Part shown: positions 40,148 to 48,809 of the stretch, piece by piece | Layout: each line of letters begins with the position of its first letter | Numbering within the stretch: position 1 is the stretch's first letter | Source: Thermoproteota archaeon | GTDB taxonomy: Archaea; Korarchaeota; Korarchaeia; Korarchaeales; Korarchaeaceae | NCBI GenBank assembly: GCA_027491915.1 | Contig: JAOZGC010000004.1 | Coordinates: 81,654-145,653 of the forward strand | Direction: 5' to 3' | DNA length: 64,000 nt | Made by a program: the position numbers and the translations under genes | The notes under the pieces: model-generated | Databases searched by the model: none | Seen by the model: the letters and a program-made list of their open reading frames with translations, nothing else | Told to the model about the DNA's origin: nothing

Positions 40148-41440
40148 ATGGCCCGCGTGCACATAGAGACCCACGGGTGCACAATGAACAGGAGCGACTC
40201 TGAGATAATGGCCGGGCTGCTCTCGTCGGCCGGGCACGTGATGGTTGGATCCCCGGAGGAGGCGGACGTCGTCATCCTGAACACCTGCAACGTCAAGCTC
40301 CCCACGGAGAGGAGGATGGTGAGGAGGGCCGCGGAGCTGTCCGCCTCCGGAGTCCCCCTGGTGGCCGCCGGGTGCATGGCCAGGACCCAGCCGGACCTCC
40401 TCAGGCCTTACGCGTCGGTCCTCCTGGGGCCGAGATCCTTAATCGACGTGGTATCCGCGGTGGACGCGGCCCTGTCGGGGCGAGAATCCGAATTCTTGGA
40501 GGACAGGGCGCTTAACAAGGCGTCCATGCCGCGGGTCAGGTTGAACCCGACGTCGGCGCCCGTACCCGTCGAGGAGGGCTGCCTCGGCGCCTGCACGTAC
40601 TGCATAACCAGATTCTCTCGGGGCAGGCTGAGGAGCTTCCCCCCAGATGACGTGATCTCGGCCGTTGCAAAGGCCCTGAAGGGGGGAGCCGTAGAGATAC
40701 TGCTCACCGGCGAGGATCTAGGCGTTTACGGGTGGGACCTGGGGATCACGCTCGCCGACCTGCTGGGGGCGATCCTCTCGGAGATTGGAGGGTCATACAG
40801 GATCAGGGTCGGGATGGCCACCCCGGACTCCTTCTCCTCACTCCTTCCGGGGATACTGGACGTTTGGGGGGACGAGAGGGTGTACAGGTTCTTCCACCTG
40901 CCGGTCCAGAGCGGCAGCGACGAGATCCTGGCCGCCATGGGGAGGAGGTACACCTCGGCGGACTTCCTCTCCCTGGCCTCGACCCTGAGGGGGTGGGACC
41001 CCGACTCCTCCATATCGACGGACGTCATAGTGGGATTCCCCGGCGAGGATGGGGAGGACTTCGAGGCGACTCTGAGGCTCTTGGAGTCGGTGAAACCGGA
41101 CTTCGTGAACATGAGCAGGTACGGACCCAGGCCGGGCACCAGGGCGGCCGCCTGGACCCCGCCGCCGCTGTCGGAGGTCAAGAGGAGATCCAGGGAGCTC
41201 CACGACCTGGTCATGGAGATAAAGATGAGGAGGAATGAGAGGCTCGTCGGACGGGAGCTCAAGGTCTTGGTCACCGAGAGGGCCCCCGGCGGTCGCTTTC
41301 AGGCTAGAACGGACTTCTACACCCCAGTCGCCCTGGAGGGGGAGGTTGAGGTGGGGAAGTTCTACCGCGCGGTGGTGGAGGAGGCCAGGAGCAACTACGT
41401 CGTCGCCAGGGTCGTCGGGGGGGCTCACGGCGGGAAGTAA
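40148..41440 (+). CDS. mtaB: tRNA (t6A37) methylthiotransferase, archaeal MtaB/CDKAL1 type
   Basis: 430 residues. It has an N-terminal UPF0004 domain (IETHGCTMNRSDSE, LNTCNVK, AAGCMA: three Cys for the second 4Fe-4S cluster), radical SAM motif CLGACTYC (EEGCLGACTYCITRFSRGRLRS), and a C-terminal TRAM domain (LVGRELKVLVTE to ARVVGG). It adds methylthio to t6A at position 37 of ANN-decoding tRNA. It overlaps the converging bpsA gene by 16 nt. Confidence 0.93.
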   Translation: MARVHIETHGCTMNRSDSEIMAGLLSSAGHVMVGSPEEADVVILNTCNVKLPTERRMVRRAAELSASGVPLVAAGCMARTQPDLLRPYASVLLGPRSLIDVVSAVDAALSGRESEFLEDRALNKASMPRVRLNPTSAPVPVEEGCLGACTYCITRFSRGRLRSFPPDDVISAVAKALKGGAVEILLTGEDLGVYGWDLGITLADLLGAILSEIGGSYRIRVGMATPDSFSSLLPGILDVWGDERVYRFFHLPVQSGSDEILAAMGRRYTSADFLSLASTLRGWDPDSSISTDVIVGFPGEDGEDFEATLRLLESVKPDFVNMSRYGPRPGTRAAAWTPPPLSEVKRRSRELHDLVMEIKMRRNERLVGRELKVLVTERAPGGRFQARTDFYTPVALEGEVEVGKFYRAVVEEARSNYVVARVVGGAHGGK

Positions 41441-42480
41441 TCGTAGGGATCCCCTTCGACCTCCGGGGGTGCGGACGTTCCCGCGGAAACCATCATCAGG
41501 ACGTAGAGGTTGCTGTAGTAGCCGATGGACTTCCTGCCCAGGGCTTCGCTTCCCAGCCTGACCCCCTCGGCCACCGTCGGCTCGCTTATCGGGCCGGATG
41601 GGGGGACCTCGTACTCGTTGAATCCAGGGTGCATCCGCCACAGGGTGAAACCGAGGTCCGCCGCGAACCCCAAGACCTCAGCCTCCCTCCTCCCCATCTC
41701 ATCCGGCAGGTAGGAGATCACCCCGGCCGATCCCCTCTCCTTGCGCAGGGACTCCCATCCCCTCAGCAGGAAGGTCTCCACCCCCGGGGCGGTGTAGGGC
41801 GGATCGGCGATGAAGAGGTCGAACCTATCCCTGTACTCCCGAGGGAGTGGTTCCCTGAGGTCGGTCCTCGCCACCCGGACTTCCACGCCCAGGGCGTCCG
41901 CGACCTCGCCCGTCAATCCTATCACCCTCTCGTCCAGCTCGAATACTGTAACCTCCGCCCCGGTCGACGCCGCCAGGGGGGCCGCCACGAAATCGTCGTC
42001 CCCCATGACGGCCACCTCCCTCCCCCTGAGGGGGAACAATTCACCTATCAGCCTGATCCTGCGGTTCAGGGTCTCCTCGGTGCACTGCAGCTGGTCCAGG
42101 TTCAGGTCCACCTCTATGGTCGGCCTCTCGAACCTGATCGGAGAGGGCCCGGAGAACCACCGGTCCAGGGGGGTGACCCTACCGTCCTCCGAGAGCTCTA
42201 TGAGTCCCTCCTCCCTCAGGGATCCAGCCAGCCTGAGGGCCTTGTCAGAGAGCATGGGATAGTCCCTTGCCAACTCCCTCACCCCGCCAACCCTAGCCAG
42301 CCTCCAGGCCATTATCTCGAACTCCCTCGGCGACGCCATCGAGTTGTTCCTCCAAGACAGCCTCGCGGCCTCCTCGTCCTTGCCGTAGTGGTCTCGGGCT
42401 ACCCTGACGTTGGCCTCCTCGTCCCACCTGAGGAACCTCCTGTAGGCCCGGAGCATGGCGGCGGTGAGGCCCCCACCCAT
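41425..42480 (-). CDS. bpsA: N4-bis(aminopropyl)spermidine synthase (branched polyamine synthase)
   Basis: 351 residues, the same length as the Thermococcus kodakarensis enzyme. It makes branched polyamines that stabilise nucleic acids at high temperature, using decarboxylated SAM. It has an N-terminal winged helix (MASPREFEIMAWRLARVGG), linker PSPIRFERPTIEVDLNLDQLQ, and the Rossmann domain with catalytic GDDD at 160-163 and IADPPYTAPG. The ATG start shares one base with the stop of the SpeD-like gene (TGATG), so expression is coupled. Confidence 0.93.
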   Translation of the reverse strand: MGGGLTAAMLRAYRRFLRWDEEANVRVARDHYGKDEEAARLSWRNNSMASPREFEIMAWRLARVGGVRELARDYPMLSDKALRLAGSLREEGLIELSEDGRVTPLDRWFSGPSPIRFERPTIEVDLNLDQLQCTEETLNRRIRLIGELFPLRGREVAVMGDDDFVAAPLAASTGAEVTVFELDERVIGLTGEVADALGVEVRVARTDLREPLPREYRDRFDLFIADPPYTAPGVETFLLRGWESLRKERGSAGVISYLPDEMGRREAEVLGFAADLGFTLWRMHPGFNEYEVPPSGPISEPTVAEGVRLGSEALGRKSIGYYSNLYVLMMVSAGTSAPPEVEGDPYDYFPP

Positions 42481-42845
42481 CAGACCCCCACCCTCCCCCT
42501 GAGCTCGACTATGTTGTGGGCCGACGGCCTGAGGATCTCCATCAGGACTTCCACGGCCCCCTCCGCCCACTCCCTCTCGGAGAAGGAGACCGAATTCACC
42601 GTGGCATATGAGTGCTCCGGCCAGGTGTGCACGGCCACGTACCCCCTGGTGGTGAGGAGGAAGGCGCTCACGCCGTAGGGTTCGAACTCGTGCACGTGGA
42701 GGGCCCTCACCTCGTCTCCCATCCTGGCGGCCACGGCCTCCAGGGAGGCCCTCAACCTCTCCGGGGAATCGAGGATCGACGGATCCGCCACGTCGTAGAA
42801 CTCCACTATGAGCCTGCTCCCGAGATCCGGCGCGTCCCGACTCAA
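42480..42845 (-). CDS. SpeD-like protein without the pyruvoyl serine (probable pseudoenzyme)
   Basis: 121 residues with the S-adenosylmethionine decarboxylase fold: RALHVHEFEPYGVSAFLL, HTWPEHSYATV at 73-83 and SAHNIVELRG. In active SpeD a Glu-Ser pair five to six residues before HTWPE is self-cleaved to form the pyruvoyl cofactor. Here those positions are Arg67-Gly68, and the later catalytic Cys is Phe. Self-processing and decarboxylation by the known route are therefore impossible. The TTG start overlaps the upstream stop, and the next gene, bpsA, consumes the product of SpeD. A trypanosome-prozyme-like regulatory role is an inference. Confidence 0.82.
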   Translation of the reverse strand: MSRDAPDLGSRLIVEFYDVADPSILDSPERLRASLEAVAARMGDEVRALHVHEFEPYGVSAFLLTTRGYVAVHTWPEHSYATVNSVSFSEREWAEGAVEVLMEILRPSAHNIVELRGRVGV

Positions 42846-43519
42846 ATCTCTCCCTCCTCTCCCGGCTCGAACTCCACGACCTCGGCCTCGATCCCCCTGT
42901 CCCTGAGCGCGGCCCTCAACTCCGCCGGGGTCCCCCTAAGGACGGGAAAGGTGCCGTAGTGCATCGGCACCACCTTCCCCGCGCCCAGCAGCTCCACCGC
43001 CTTGGCCGCCTCCCTGGGTCCCATGGTGTAGTGCCCCCCTATGGGGAGCATCGCCACCTCCGGCCTGTACAGCTCCCCCAAGAGGGCCATCCCCGGGAAG
43101 ACGCCCGTGTCCCCGGCGTGGTAGAAGGTGACCTCCCCCGTGGACACGACGAACCCGACCGGAACCCCGAGAGAGGAGCTGTGGAGGGCCTGAGTCAGGA
43201 CTACCTCGGCGCCCCTCAGGCTTACCGGCCCGCCCACGTTCGCCCCGATGGCCTTGGCCCCCTCGCTCTGGGCGTGGTTCGCCAGCTCGAACACGCCCAC
43301 CACCTCGGTACCCCACCTCTTGGACGCCTCTATGGCCTCTACCAGCCCGTGGTCGCCGTGGCTGTGCGTCACCAGCGCGTAATCCACCCCCTCGAGGACG
43401 TCCATCCCGACGTTCCCCTTGGCCGCCGAGGGGTTCCCCTCTATCCAGGGATCCAGCGCCACCTTGAGGCCGGAGCTCTCCACCAGGAACCCCGCGTGCC
43501 CCACGTACTTGACCAACAT
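42842..43519 (-). CDS. Metal-dependent hydrolase, UPF0173 family
   Basis: About 225 residues, metallo-beta-lactamase fold: MLVKYVGHAGFLVES, LVTHSHGDHG, HAGDTGVF, LPIGGHYTMGP and VPMHYGTFP are typical of UPF0173. No defined substrate. ATG 43519 has AGGTGAT upstream and gives the usual N-terminus. GTG 43531, near the predicted transcript start (TATA 43556-43563), is an alternative. It is first in an operon with the SpeD-like gene and bpsA. Confidence 0.85.
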   Translation of the reverse strand: MLVKYVGHAGFLVESSGLKVALDPWIEGNPSAAKGNVGMDVLEGVDYALVTHSHGDHGLVEAIEASKRWGTEVVGVFELANHAQSEGAKAIGANVGGPVSLRGAEVVLTQALHSSSLGVPVGFVVSTGEVTFYHAGDTGVFPGMALLGELYRPEVAMLPIGGHYTMGPREAAKAVELLGAGKVVPMHYGTFPVLRGTPAELRAALRDRGIEAEVVEFEPGEEGEI

Positions 43520-43593
43520 CCTCCGGATCACCTGGCGTCATCCACCGGCCCGCCATAATTTAGGCTAGCCGGCTCCGACCGTTCCCCAGAATA

Positions 43594-43602
43594 GCCTTAT
43601 AT
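43594..43602 (+). promoter_or_regulatory. tes TATA box
   Basis: CTTATATAG followed by GGTCGG predicts transcription near 43625, leaving a leader of about 60 nt before ATG 43685. This is longer than at most genes in the window and could carry regulation. The divergent operon uses ATAATTTAG at 43556-43563. Confidence 0.6.
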
Positions 43603-43684
43603 AGGGTCGGCGGCCGGCCGGAGGAGCGATATTGCGCACGTTAACTCTATCTAATTCCAGCGTGGCGCGGGAGGTCGGTGTCTC

Positions 43685-45391
43685 ATGGGTCAGCGGGTGG
43701 TGGGGAACCTGATATCGGTGGCCGGCAGGGACATACCGATAGGCGGGCCGACGCCGGATGTGAGGGAGGGGGAGACCCTCCTGAGGAGAACCCTGTCCCT
43801 CTGCCCGGATTGCTACAGGCTCCTCCCGGCGATCGTCGTCGAGAGGGAGGGGAAGACCTACATAAGGAGGGTGTGTCCTGATCACGGCGAGATCGAGGAG
43901 ATCTACTGGGGGGACTCAGATTTCTACAAGAGGGCCATGAAGTACGAGGTCCCCCCCATCCGAGTCTCGCCGAACGTCCAGGAGGTCACAGCCCCGTGCC
44001 CCTTCAACTGCGGGCTCTGCCCCATGCACGGCGACATGACGGCGCTAGCCAACATAGTGTTGACGAACAGGTGCAACCTGAACTGCTGGTACTGCTTCTT
44101 CTTCGCCGAAAAGGCCGGATTCGTCTACGAGCCATCCATAGATGAGATAAGGAAAATGGTGAGGGTCCTCAGATCCCAAAAACCGGTTCCCGGCCTGGCC
44201 GTCCAGCTAACCGGGGGGGAGCCCACCCTGAGGGACGACCTGGTAGAGATCGTTAAGATGATAAGAGAGGAGGGGGTAAGACATATACAGCTCAACACCC
44301 ACGGTATAACCTTCCTGGAGAAGCCTGACCTGATGAGGAGGGTGAGGGAAGCCGGGGTCAACACCATCTACATGAGCTTCGACGGAGTCAGCCCGAAGGT
44401 AAACGTGAAGAACCACTGGGAGGTCCCCTACGTGCTGGACATAGCCAGGGAGGCGGGCATGACCAGCATAGTTCTGGTGCCCACCGTCATAAGGGGTTTC
44501 AACACCCACGAGCTGGGGGACATAATCAGATTCGCCGCGTACAACATAGACGTGGTCAGGGGCGTCAACTTCCAGCCGGTCTCCCTGACGGGCCAGGTGC
44601 CCCGTTCCGAGAGGGACAGGATCAGGATAACCATCCCCGACGTGATAAGGCTCATAGAGGAGCAGACCGACGGTCAGATCCCGGTGGAATCCTGGTACCC
44701 AGTCCCCTTCGTCTACGTGATAAGCGAGTTCATAGAGGCCGTAACCGGGAGGCCCCAGTTCAAGATGACCAACCACCCGGTCTGCGGCGCTGCCACCTAC
44801 GTCTTTCCGGAGTTCGAGGGATCGGGATCCGAGAGGAGGATCGGGAGGTTCGTCCCAATAACCGATTTCATAAGGGTAGAGGAGTTCCACGACTACCTCA
44901 GGGAGAAGGTGGAGGACATCAGGCGCGGCTCCAACAAGTACCTCGTCCTGCTGAAGGTGATCTCATCGCTGAGGAAGTTCATAGAGCGGGATAAGCAGCC
45001 CGAGGGGCTCGACATATATGGGATACTCAGGAAGGTCCTCCTCAAGAGGAACTACGACGCGCTGGGCGAGTTCCACTACAAGTCACTTTTCCTCGGGATG
45101 ATGCACTTCATGGACCTCTACAACTACGACGTCCAGAGGGTGATGAGGTGCAACATACACTACCTCAGCCCGGACGGGAGGATCATACCGTTCTGCGCCT
45201 TCAACGTCCTCCCGGATATCTACAGGGACAAGATTCAGAGGGAGCACTCCGTCAGCCTGGAGGAGTACGCCGCGGCGCACGGCCCGGAGTCCGTCGGGGA
45301 GGCGAGCAAGTACAGGAGGGACGTGAAGGCACTGGAATCCGGGGAACCCTACAGGCGCGCCTACGCACCCTTCATGGAGGCCTGGAGGTGA
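43685..45391 (+). CDS. tes: Tetraether lipid synthase (radical SAM)
   Basis: 568 residues. The radical SAM motif CNLNCWYC is at 130-137, continuing FFFAEKAGFVYEPSIDEI. It is preceded by a zinc/rubredoxin-like site (C40, C43, C64) and an auxiliary cluster site (C105, C109, C112 in PCPFNCGLCP). Later cysteines are in NHPVCGAAT, MRCNIHY and PFCAFN. This order matches Tes (MJ0619/MA_1486-like), which couples two archaeol chains tail to tail to form tetraether membrane lipids. The next gene is a geranylgeranyl reductase-family enzyme, supporting the lipid role. Confidence 0.88.
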   Translation: MGQRVVGNLISVAGRDIPIGGPTPDVREGETLLRRTLSLCPDCYRLLPAIVVEREGKTYIRRVCPDHGEIEEIYWGDSDFYKRAMKYEVPPIRVSPNVQEVTAPCPFNCGLCPMHGDMTALANIVLTNRCNLNCWYCFFFAEKAGFVYEPSIDEIRKMVRVLRSQKPVPGLAVQLTGGEPTLRDDLVEIVKMIREEGVRHIQLNTHGITFLEKPDLMRRVREAGVNTIYMSFDGVSPKVNVKNHWEVPYVLDIAREAGMTSIVLVPTVIRGFNTHELGDIIRFAAYNIDVVRGVNFQPVSLTGQVPRSERDRIRITIPDVIRLIEEQTDGQIPVESWYPVPFVYVISEFIEAVTGRPQFKMTNHPVCGAATYVFPEFEGSGSERRIGRFVPITDFIRVEEFHDYLREKVEDIRRGSNKYLVLLKVISSLRKFIERDKQPEGLDIYGILRKVLLKRNYDALGEFHYKSLFLGMMHFMDLYNYDVQRVMRCNIHYLSPDGRIIPFCAFNVLPDIYRDKIQREHSVSLEEYAAAHGPESVGEASKYRRDVKALESGEPYRRAYAPFMEAWR

Positions 45392-45407
45392 CCCCCCGCC
45401 GCGGGGG

Positions 45408-46601
45408 GTGTCAGAGGTAACCCCCTTCGATCGTGTCGACGCCGTCGTGGTCGGGGCGGGCCCGGCCGGACTGGAGGCCGCGGCGGCCTTGGCCTCCGGC
45501 GGCGTCGATGTCTTGGTGCTGGAGAGGTTCCCGGACCCGGGGGACAACTCCGTCTGCGGGGAGATGATCCCCTCCCCCCGTTCGGCCCGTGAGGTCTACG
45601 GCCCGGATCCGCCGCTGGACGACGTTTACTCCGAATTTCGAGGGGAGATCCTGCTCAACGAGACCAGGTACCTGGACGTCAGGGTTGGGAGGAAGGCCTA
45701 CCTGATACCCTTCGAGAGTTGGGTAATAGACAGGTCGGCCTTCCTCAGGGAGATGGCCGAGAGGGCATTGGAGGCCGGCGCCCGCCTGATCACCCGCGCC
45801 CCGGTACTGGGTGTGGCTATGAGGGAAGGCGTCGAGGTCTCCTTCTCCTCGCGGGGGTCTACCCACCTTCTGAGCGCCGGGTGGCTGTTGGCGGCCGACG
45901 GGATACCTTCGACCGTCGCCAGGGGGATCGGGAGACCGCCCCTGCCCCGGAACCCGGCGGACTTCGCGCTGGCCGTCAACGTCAGGGTCGAGGGATCCAT
46001 GTATCCCGAGGACTCCGTGCTCATGGATTTCAGGCCGGGGGTGGCCCCCGGCGGCTACGCCTGGATAATACCCCGCGGCGGGGGGTCGGCGAACGTCGGG
46101 CTCGGGGTGAGGGCCTCCGAGCTCGACAGAGTGGACGTCGTGGAGGCGCTCGCCGGGTACATTCGGTCATCTCCCTTCCTGAAGGTAGCAAAGATCGTCG
46201 GGGACGTCAGGGGTAAGCTGATCCCCGTGTCCGGCCTGAGGAGGGATCTCCAGATTGGCAAGGTTCTCTTCGTCGGGGACTCGGCGTGGACGTGTCACCC
46301 GGTCAACGGCGGGGGGATAGTCCCGGCGATGGTATCCGGCAGGCTGGCCGCTGAGGCCGTGGTGACCGGATCAGACTATAGCTCCCTGCTCGAGGGCAGG
46401 CTGGGTCGAATGCTCAGGACGGCTCTGGCCTACAGGAGGCTCGCCGACAGGTTCCTCTTCCGCCGCGGGCTGGCCACCCTCTTCTCCCTCCTCCTGACCA
46501 GGGGCCTCGTCGAGAGGGCTATACTATCTAAGGGGGGGCTCCTCTCCCGGTTGGTCGAGCTGGCGGCCGCGCCCGGTCCCACGGGACGAGGGTCGACCTG
46601 A
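45408..46601 (+). CDS. Geranylgeranyl reductase family flavoprotein
   Basis: 397 residues. It has an N-terminal FAD site VVVGAGPAGLEAA, then DNSVCGEMIP (with a Cys at the position used in archaeal GGR), WLLAADG, GYAWIIPRGGGSANVGLG and VGDSAWTCHPVNGGGI. Archaeal GGR saturates the isoprenoid chains of membrane lipids. The GTG start lies 17 nt after tes, so the pair forms a lipid-maturation operon. Other members of the family reduce or hydroxylate other isoprenoids. Its last 74 nt overlap the converging gene. Confidence 0.87.
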   Translation: MSEVTPFDRVDAVVVGAGPAGLEAAAALASGGVDVLVLERFPDPGDNSVCGEMIPSPRSAREVYGPDPPLDDVYSEFRGEILLNETRYLDVRVGRKAYLIPFESWVIDRSAFLREMAERALEAGARLITRAPVLGVAMREGVEVSFSSRGSTHLLSAGWLLAADGIPSTVARGIGRPPLPRNPADFALAVNVRVEGSMYPEDSVLMDFRPGVAPGGYAWIIPRGGGSANVGLGVRASELDRVDVVEALAGYIRSSPFLKVAKIVGDVRGKLIPVSGLRRDLQIGKVLFVGDSAWTCHPVNGGGIVPAMVSGRLAAEAVVTGSDYSSLLEGRLGRMLRTALAYRRLADRFLFRRGLATLFSLLLTRGLVERAILSKGGLLSRLVELAAAPGPTGRGST

Positions 46602-47790
46602 GCGGCCTCCCCCACAGGAGGAGGGCTTCCCCCTCCCTAGCCCCGCCGAGGAGATCCAGCGACCTAGGATCCAACATCTTCAGGGCTTCGATCACTCTCC
46701 TGCTGGAGGCTATCCCCACCCTGGAGGTCACCAGGATGGCGCCGAAGGAATCCAAGACCGCGGGGTCGACGTCCGGTCCCGCGGCCAGGCACAGCCCCAT
46801 CGAGCCCAGCTCCGATAGGAGAGAATCCGACACCCTCCTGCACCTCCCCCTCCTCAGGTCGGCCGACAGGATGGTCGGCAGGGGCGCGACCGGAACCAGG
46901 TCGCCGATCCCCTCCCTAGTCATCCTGAGCATCACCAGGGCCGCCGCGGCCTCCGCCTCCAGGGGGTCCTCCACCCGGGATGCGTCGACCACCACAACCC
47001 CAGAGCCGGGGAGGAGGGAGCGCAGGCTGAACTCCCCCTCGGACACCTTCCTGATCAGGTCTCTCAGCGCCCCGGGGACCGTCGGATCCCTGGCGATCCC
47101 GGCGGATCCCGCCCTCAGGGCGGAGGCGACGTTCCCCGGATCCCACCCGAGCAGGCATCCGATGATCCCCCCGGCCGTCGAGTAGTACCTATCGTCCCCG
47201 GTCCGGACGAGGTCCACCTCGTCGAGGCGTACAATCCTGAGCGGGACGCCCATCTCCTGAGAGATCTCCGTCACCTCACCCGTGAGATCTATAACGAGCG
47301 GCCGGTGGTGGGAGCGTAGGAGCAACTCCACCGCCCTAACCGGGAAGGCGGAAACCTCGGAAGGATCTCCCCCTATGAACAGCACCCTGGGAGGTCCGGA
47401 CCACGGCGGCGGCAGGGTCTCGCCGTGGGTCTCACCCCCTCCAGAACCTGACCCTGACCCCCCTTCCCCCCTCCTCCAGGCGGAGATCGCCAGGTGGGCC
47501 GGCGGCATGATGAGGGATATCACCATTCCCCCAATCGGGGATACCTCCCCGGCGATCGCAGAGATGGCCAGCATAATCGCCAGGGTGGTCCTAGAGACCC
47601 ACGCCCCGGTTGCGATGAGGGATCCGATCAGGGCGAGGGTCGAGCCGATCACGGGGGCCACGTACCCCCCTCCCTGCGGAGAGCCTCTCCAGGACTCCGC
47701 CTTGAGGCTGAAGACGAGGGCGAGCGCGACGCAGGCCAGCGCGAGCAGGGCGGACAGTCTCCGACGAACCCGGGTCGAGGATCCGATCAA
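46528..47790 (-). CDS. Membrane-anchored protein with degenerate HerA/FtsK-like domain
   Basis: 420 residues, not a named family. Up to four membrane helices lie within residues 10-105, then a Ser/Gly linker (about 108-125) and a cytosolic domain. That domain reads like a HerA ATPase: RVLFIGGDPSEVSAF where Walker A should be, PLVIDLTGEVTEI (compare HerA FDLHSEYGDL), GVVVVDASRVEDP (compare VVVDLGSLG) and ILVTSRVGIASSRRVIEAL, then GEALLLWG. The Lys/Ser of Walker A and the acidic Walker B are absent, so ATPase activity is unlikely. The TTG start overlaps the stop of the coiled-coil membrane gene. Confidence 0.6.
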   Translation of the reverse strand: MIGSSTRVRRRLSALLALACVALALVFSLKAESWRGSPQGGGYVAPVIGSTLALIGSLIATGAWVSRTTLAIMLAISAIAGEVSPIGGMVISLIMPPAHLAISAWRRGEGGSGSGSGGGETHGETLPPPWSGPPRVLFIGGDPSEVSAFPVRAVELLLRSHHRPLVIDLTGEVTEISQEMGVPLRIVRLDEVDLVRTGDDRYYSTAGGIIGCLLGWDPGNVASALRAGSAGIARDPTVPGALRDLIRKVSEGEFSLRSLLPGSGVVVVDASRVEDPLEAEAAAALVMLRMTREGIGDLVPVAPLPTILSADLRRGRCRRVSDSLLSELGSMGLCLAAGPDVDPAVLDSFGAILVTSRVGIASSRRVIEALKMLDPRSLDLLGGAREGEALLLWGRPLRSTLVPWDRARPPARPTGRGAPP

Positions 47791-48716
47791 CTCGGACCTA
47801 TCTCCCCCAGCACCTCCTTGTGCTCTTCTATCTCCCTCTCAACCTCCCTGAGCGATTTCTTCAGCTTGGCCACGGACTTTCTCGCCTCAGATCCCCTGAC
47901 CTCGCCGACCGCCGCCCTGGCGGTCAGCCTCTCTATCTCTCCCCTGATCTCCTCGGCGCGCCTGGTCAGCTCCTCCAGATTGATCCTGAGGACCTCCGCC
48001 TCCCTCCTGAGCAAAGCCTCCACCGCGCCCAGCTTGCCCTCGTACTCTCCCCTCAACTTCTCGTACTCCCCCTTAGAGATCTTCCCCTGCCTGAACCTCC
48101 TCTCCAACCTGTCCACGAGATTCCCCAACCTGTTCCTCTCAGACAGCAGTCTCCTCGCCCTGGATATCCTCCTCTTCCTGCTCTCCGCCTTGGACAGCCT
48201 CTTCGCGATCAGCTTGATGACCGCGTAGGCGGCGGCCAGCAGGGTGACGACCGCCAGCAGGGCGACCGCCGCCGACTTGACAGAGTAGGTCAGCGTCAGC
48301 TCGACCTCCGCCGGCCCGCTCTCCCCGACGTCGGTCTCCGCGGTGACCTCGAGGGTGAACCTGCCGGCCACCAGATCCAGGTCGGGCACCCTCACCTCCC
48401 TGGTCACCGAGACAGTCTCTCCGGCCGGAACCGTCAGGGGTTCATCCCAGGGGAACTCGTACTCGCCGAGATCAAGCTCCACAGGTAAGAAGAAGATCTC
48501 CTCACTCCTCACCCTCAACCTCACGCCCTCGACCGTTATCCTGCTGTCGGTGGGGTTGCTCAGGGTGAGCGTGAAGTTCACCGCCTCCCCGGGGGCCGCC
48601 ATAACCTCCTCCGGACTCACGCTTACGGACAGGCCCTGCGGCAGCATCGCCGAGGCGATCGTCGCGCCCAAGATCATCGTTAGGGATATGGGGCCCCCCA
48701 AAACCGCGAGCCGCAT
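47787..48716 (-). CDS. Type-I-like membrane protein: extracellular beta-sandwich, one TM helix, cytosolic coiled coil
   Basis: 309 residues, no named family. Signal peptide or first helix at 1-28. A CARDB/NEW3-like Ig domain follows at 30-145 (VMAAPGEAVNFTLTLSNPTDSRI, LTVPAGETVSV). A transmembrane helix is at 147-171, then a basic coiled coil from 172 to the end, with a SHOCT-like GKISKGEYEKL segment. The ATG at 48716 is preferred to upstream GTG 48758 because the TATA is at about 48773. It is co-transcribed with the degenerate HerA-like membrane protein, so the pair probably forms one envelope complex. Confidence 0.65.
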   Translation of the reverse strand: MRLAVLGGPISLTMILGATIASAMLPQGLSVSVSPEEVMAAPGEAVNFTLTLSNPTDSRITVEGVRLRVRSEEIFFLPVELDLGEYEFPWDEPLTVPAGETVSVTREVRVPDLDLVAGRFTLEVTAETDVGESGPAEVELTLTYSVKSAAVALLAVVTLLAAAYAVIKLIAKRLSKAESRKRRISRARRLLSERNRLGNLVDRLERRFRQGKISKGEYEKLRGEYEGKLGAVEALLRREAEVLRINLEELTRRAEEIRGEIERLTARAAVGEVRGSEARKSVAKLKKSLREVEREIEEHKEVLGEIGPS

Positions 48717-48767
48717 CGCGGCCCGTCGACAGACATGGCTAAAAGCGATGTGCCCCACGGCGGGTCA

Positions 48768-48781
48768 CTTTTATAAATATG
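48768..48781. promoter_or_regulatory. Bidirectional TATA between membrane pair and HTH regulator
   Basis: CTTTTATAAATATG contains TATA elements in both directions, about 30 bp before the HTH gene and about 55 bp before ATG 48716. The regulator may control its divergent neighbours. Confidence 0.55.
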
Positions 48782-48809
48782 GGTTAACGAACGTTATTGA
48801 GGGACGCGG

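Noticed and set aside
39742..40377. Long minus-strand open frame over DUF211 and the mtaB start
   Set aside because: It covers two well-supported plus-strand genes and has biased, low-similarity composition; it is an antisense shadow of GC-rich DNA.
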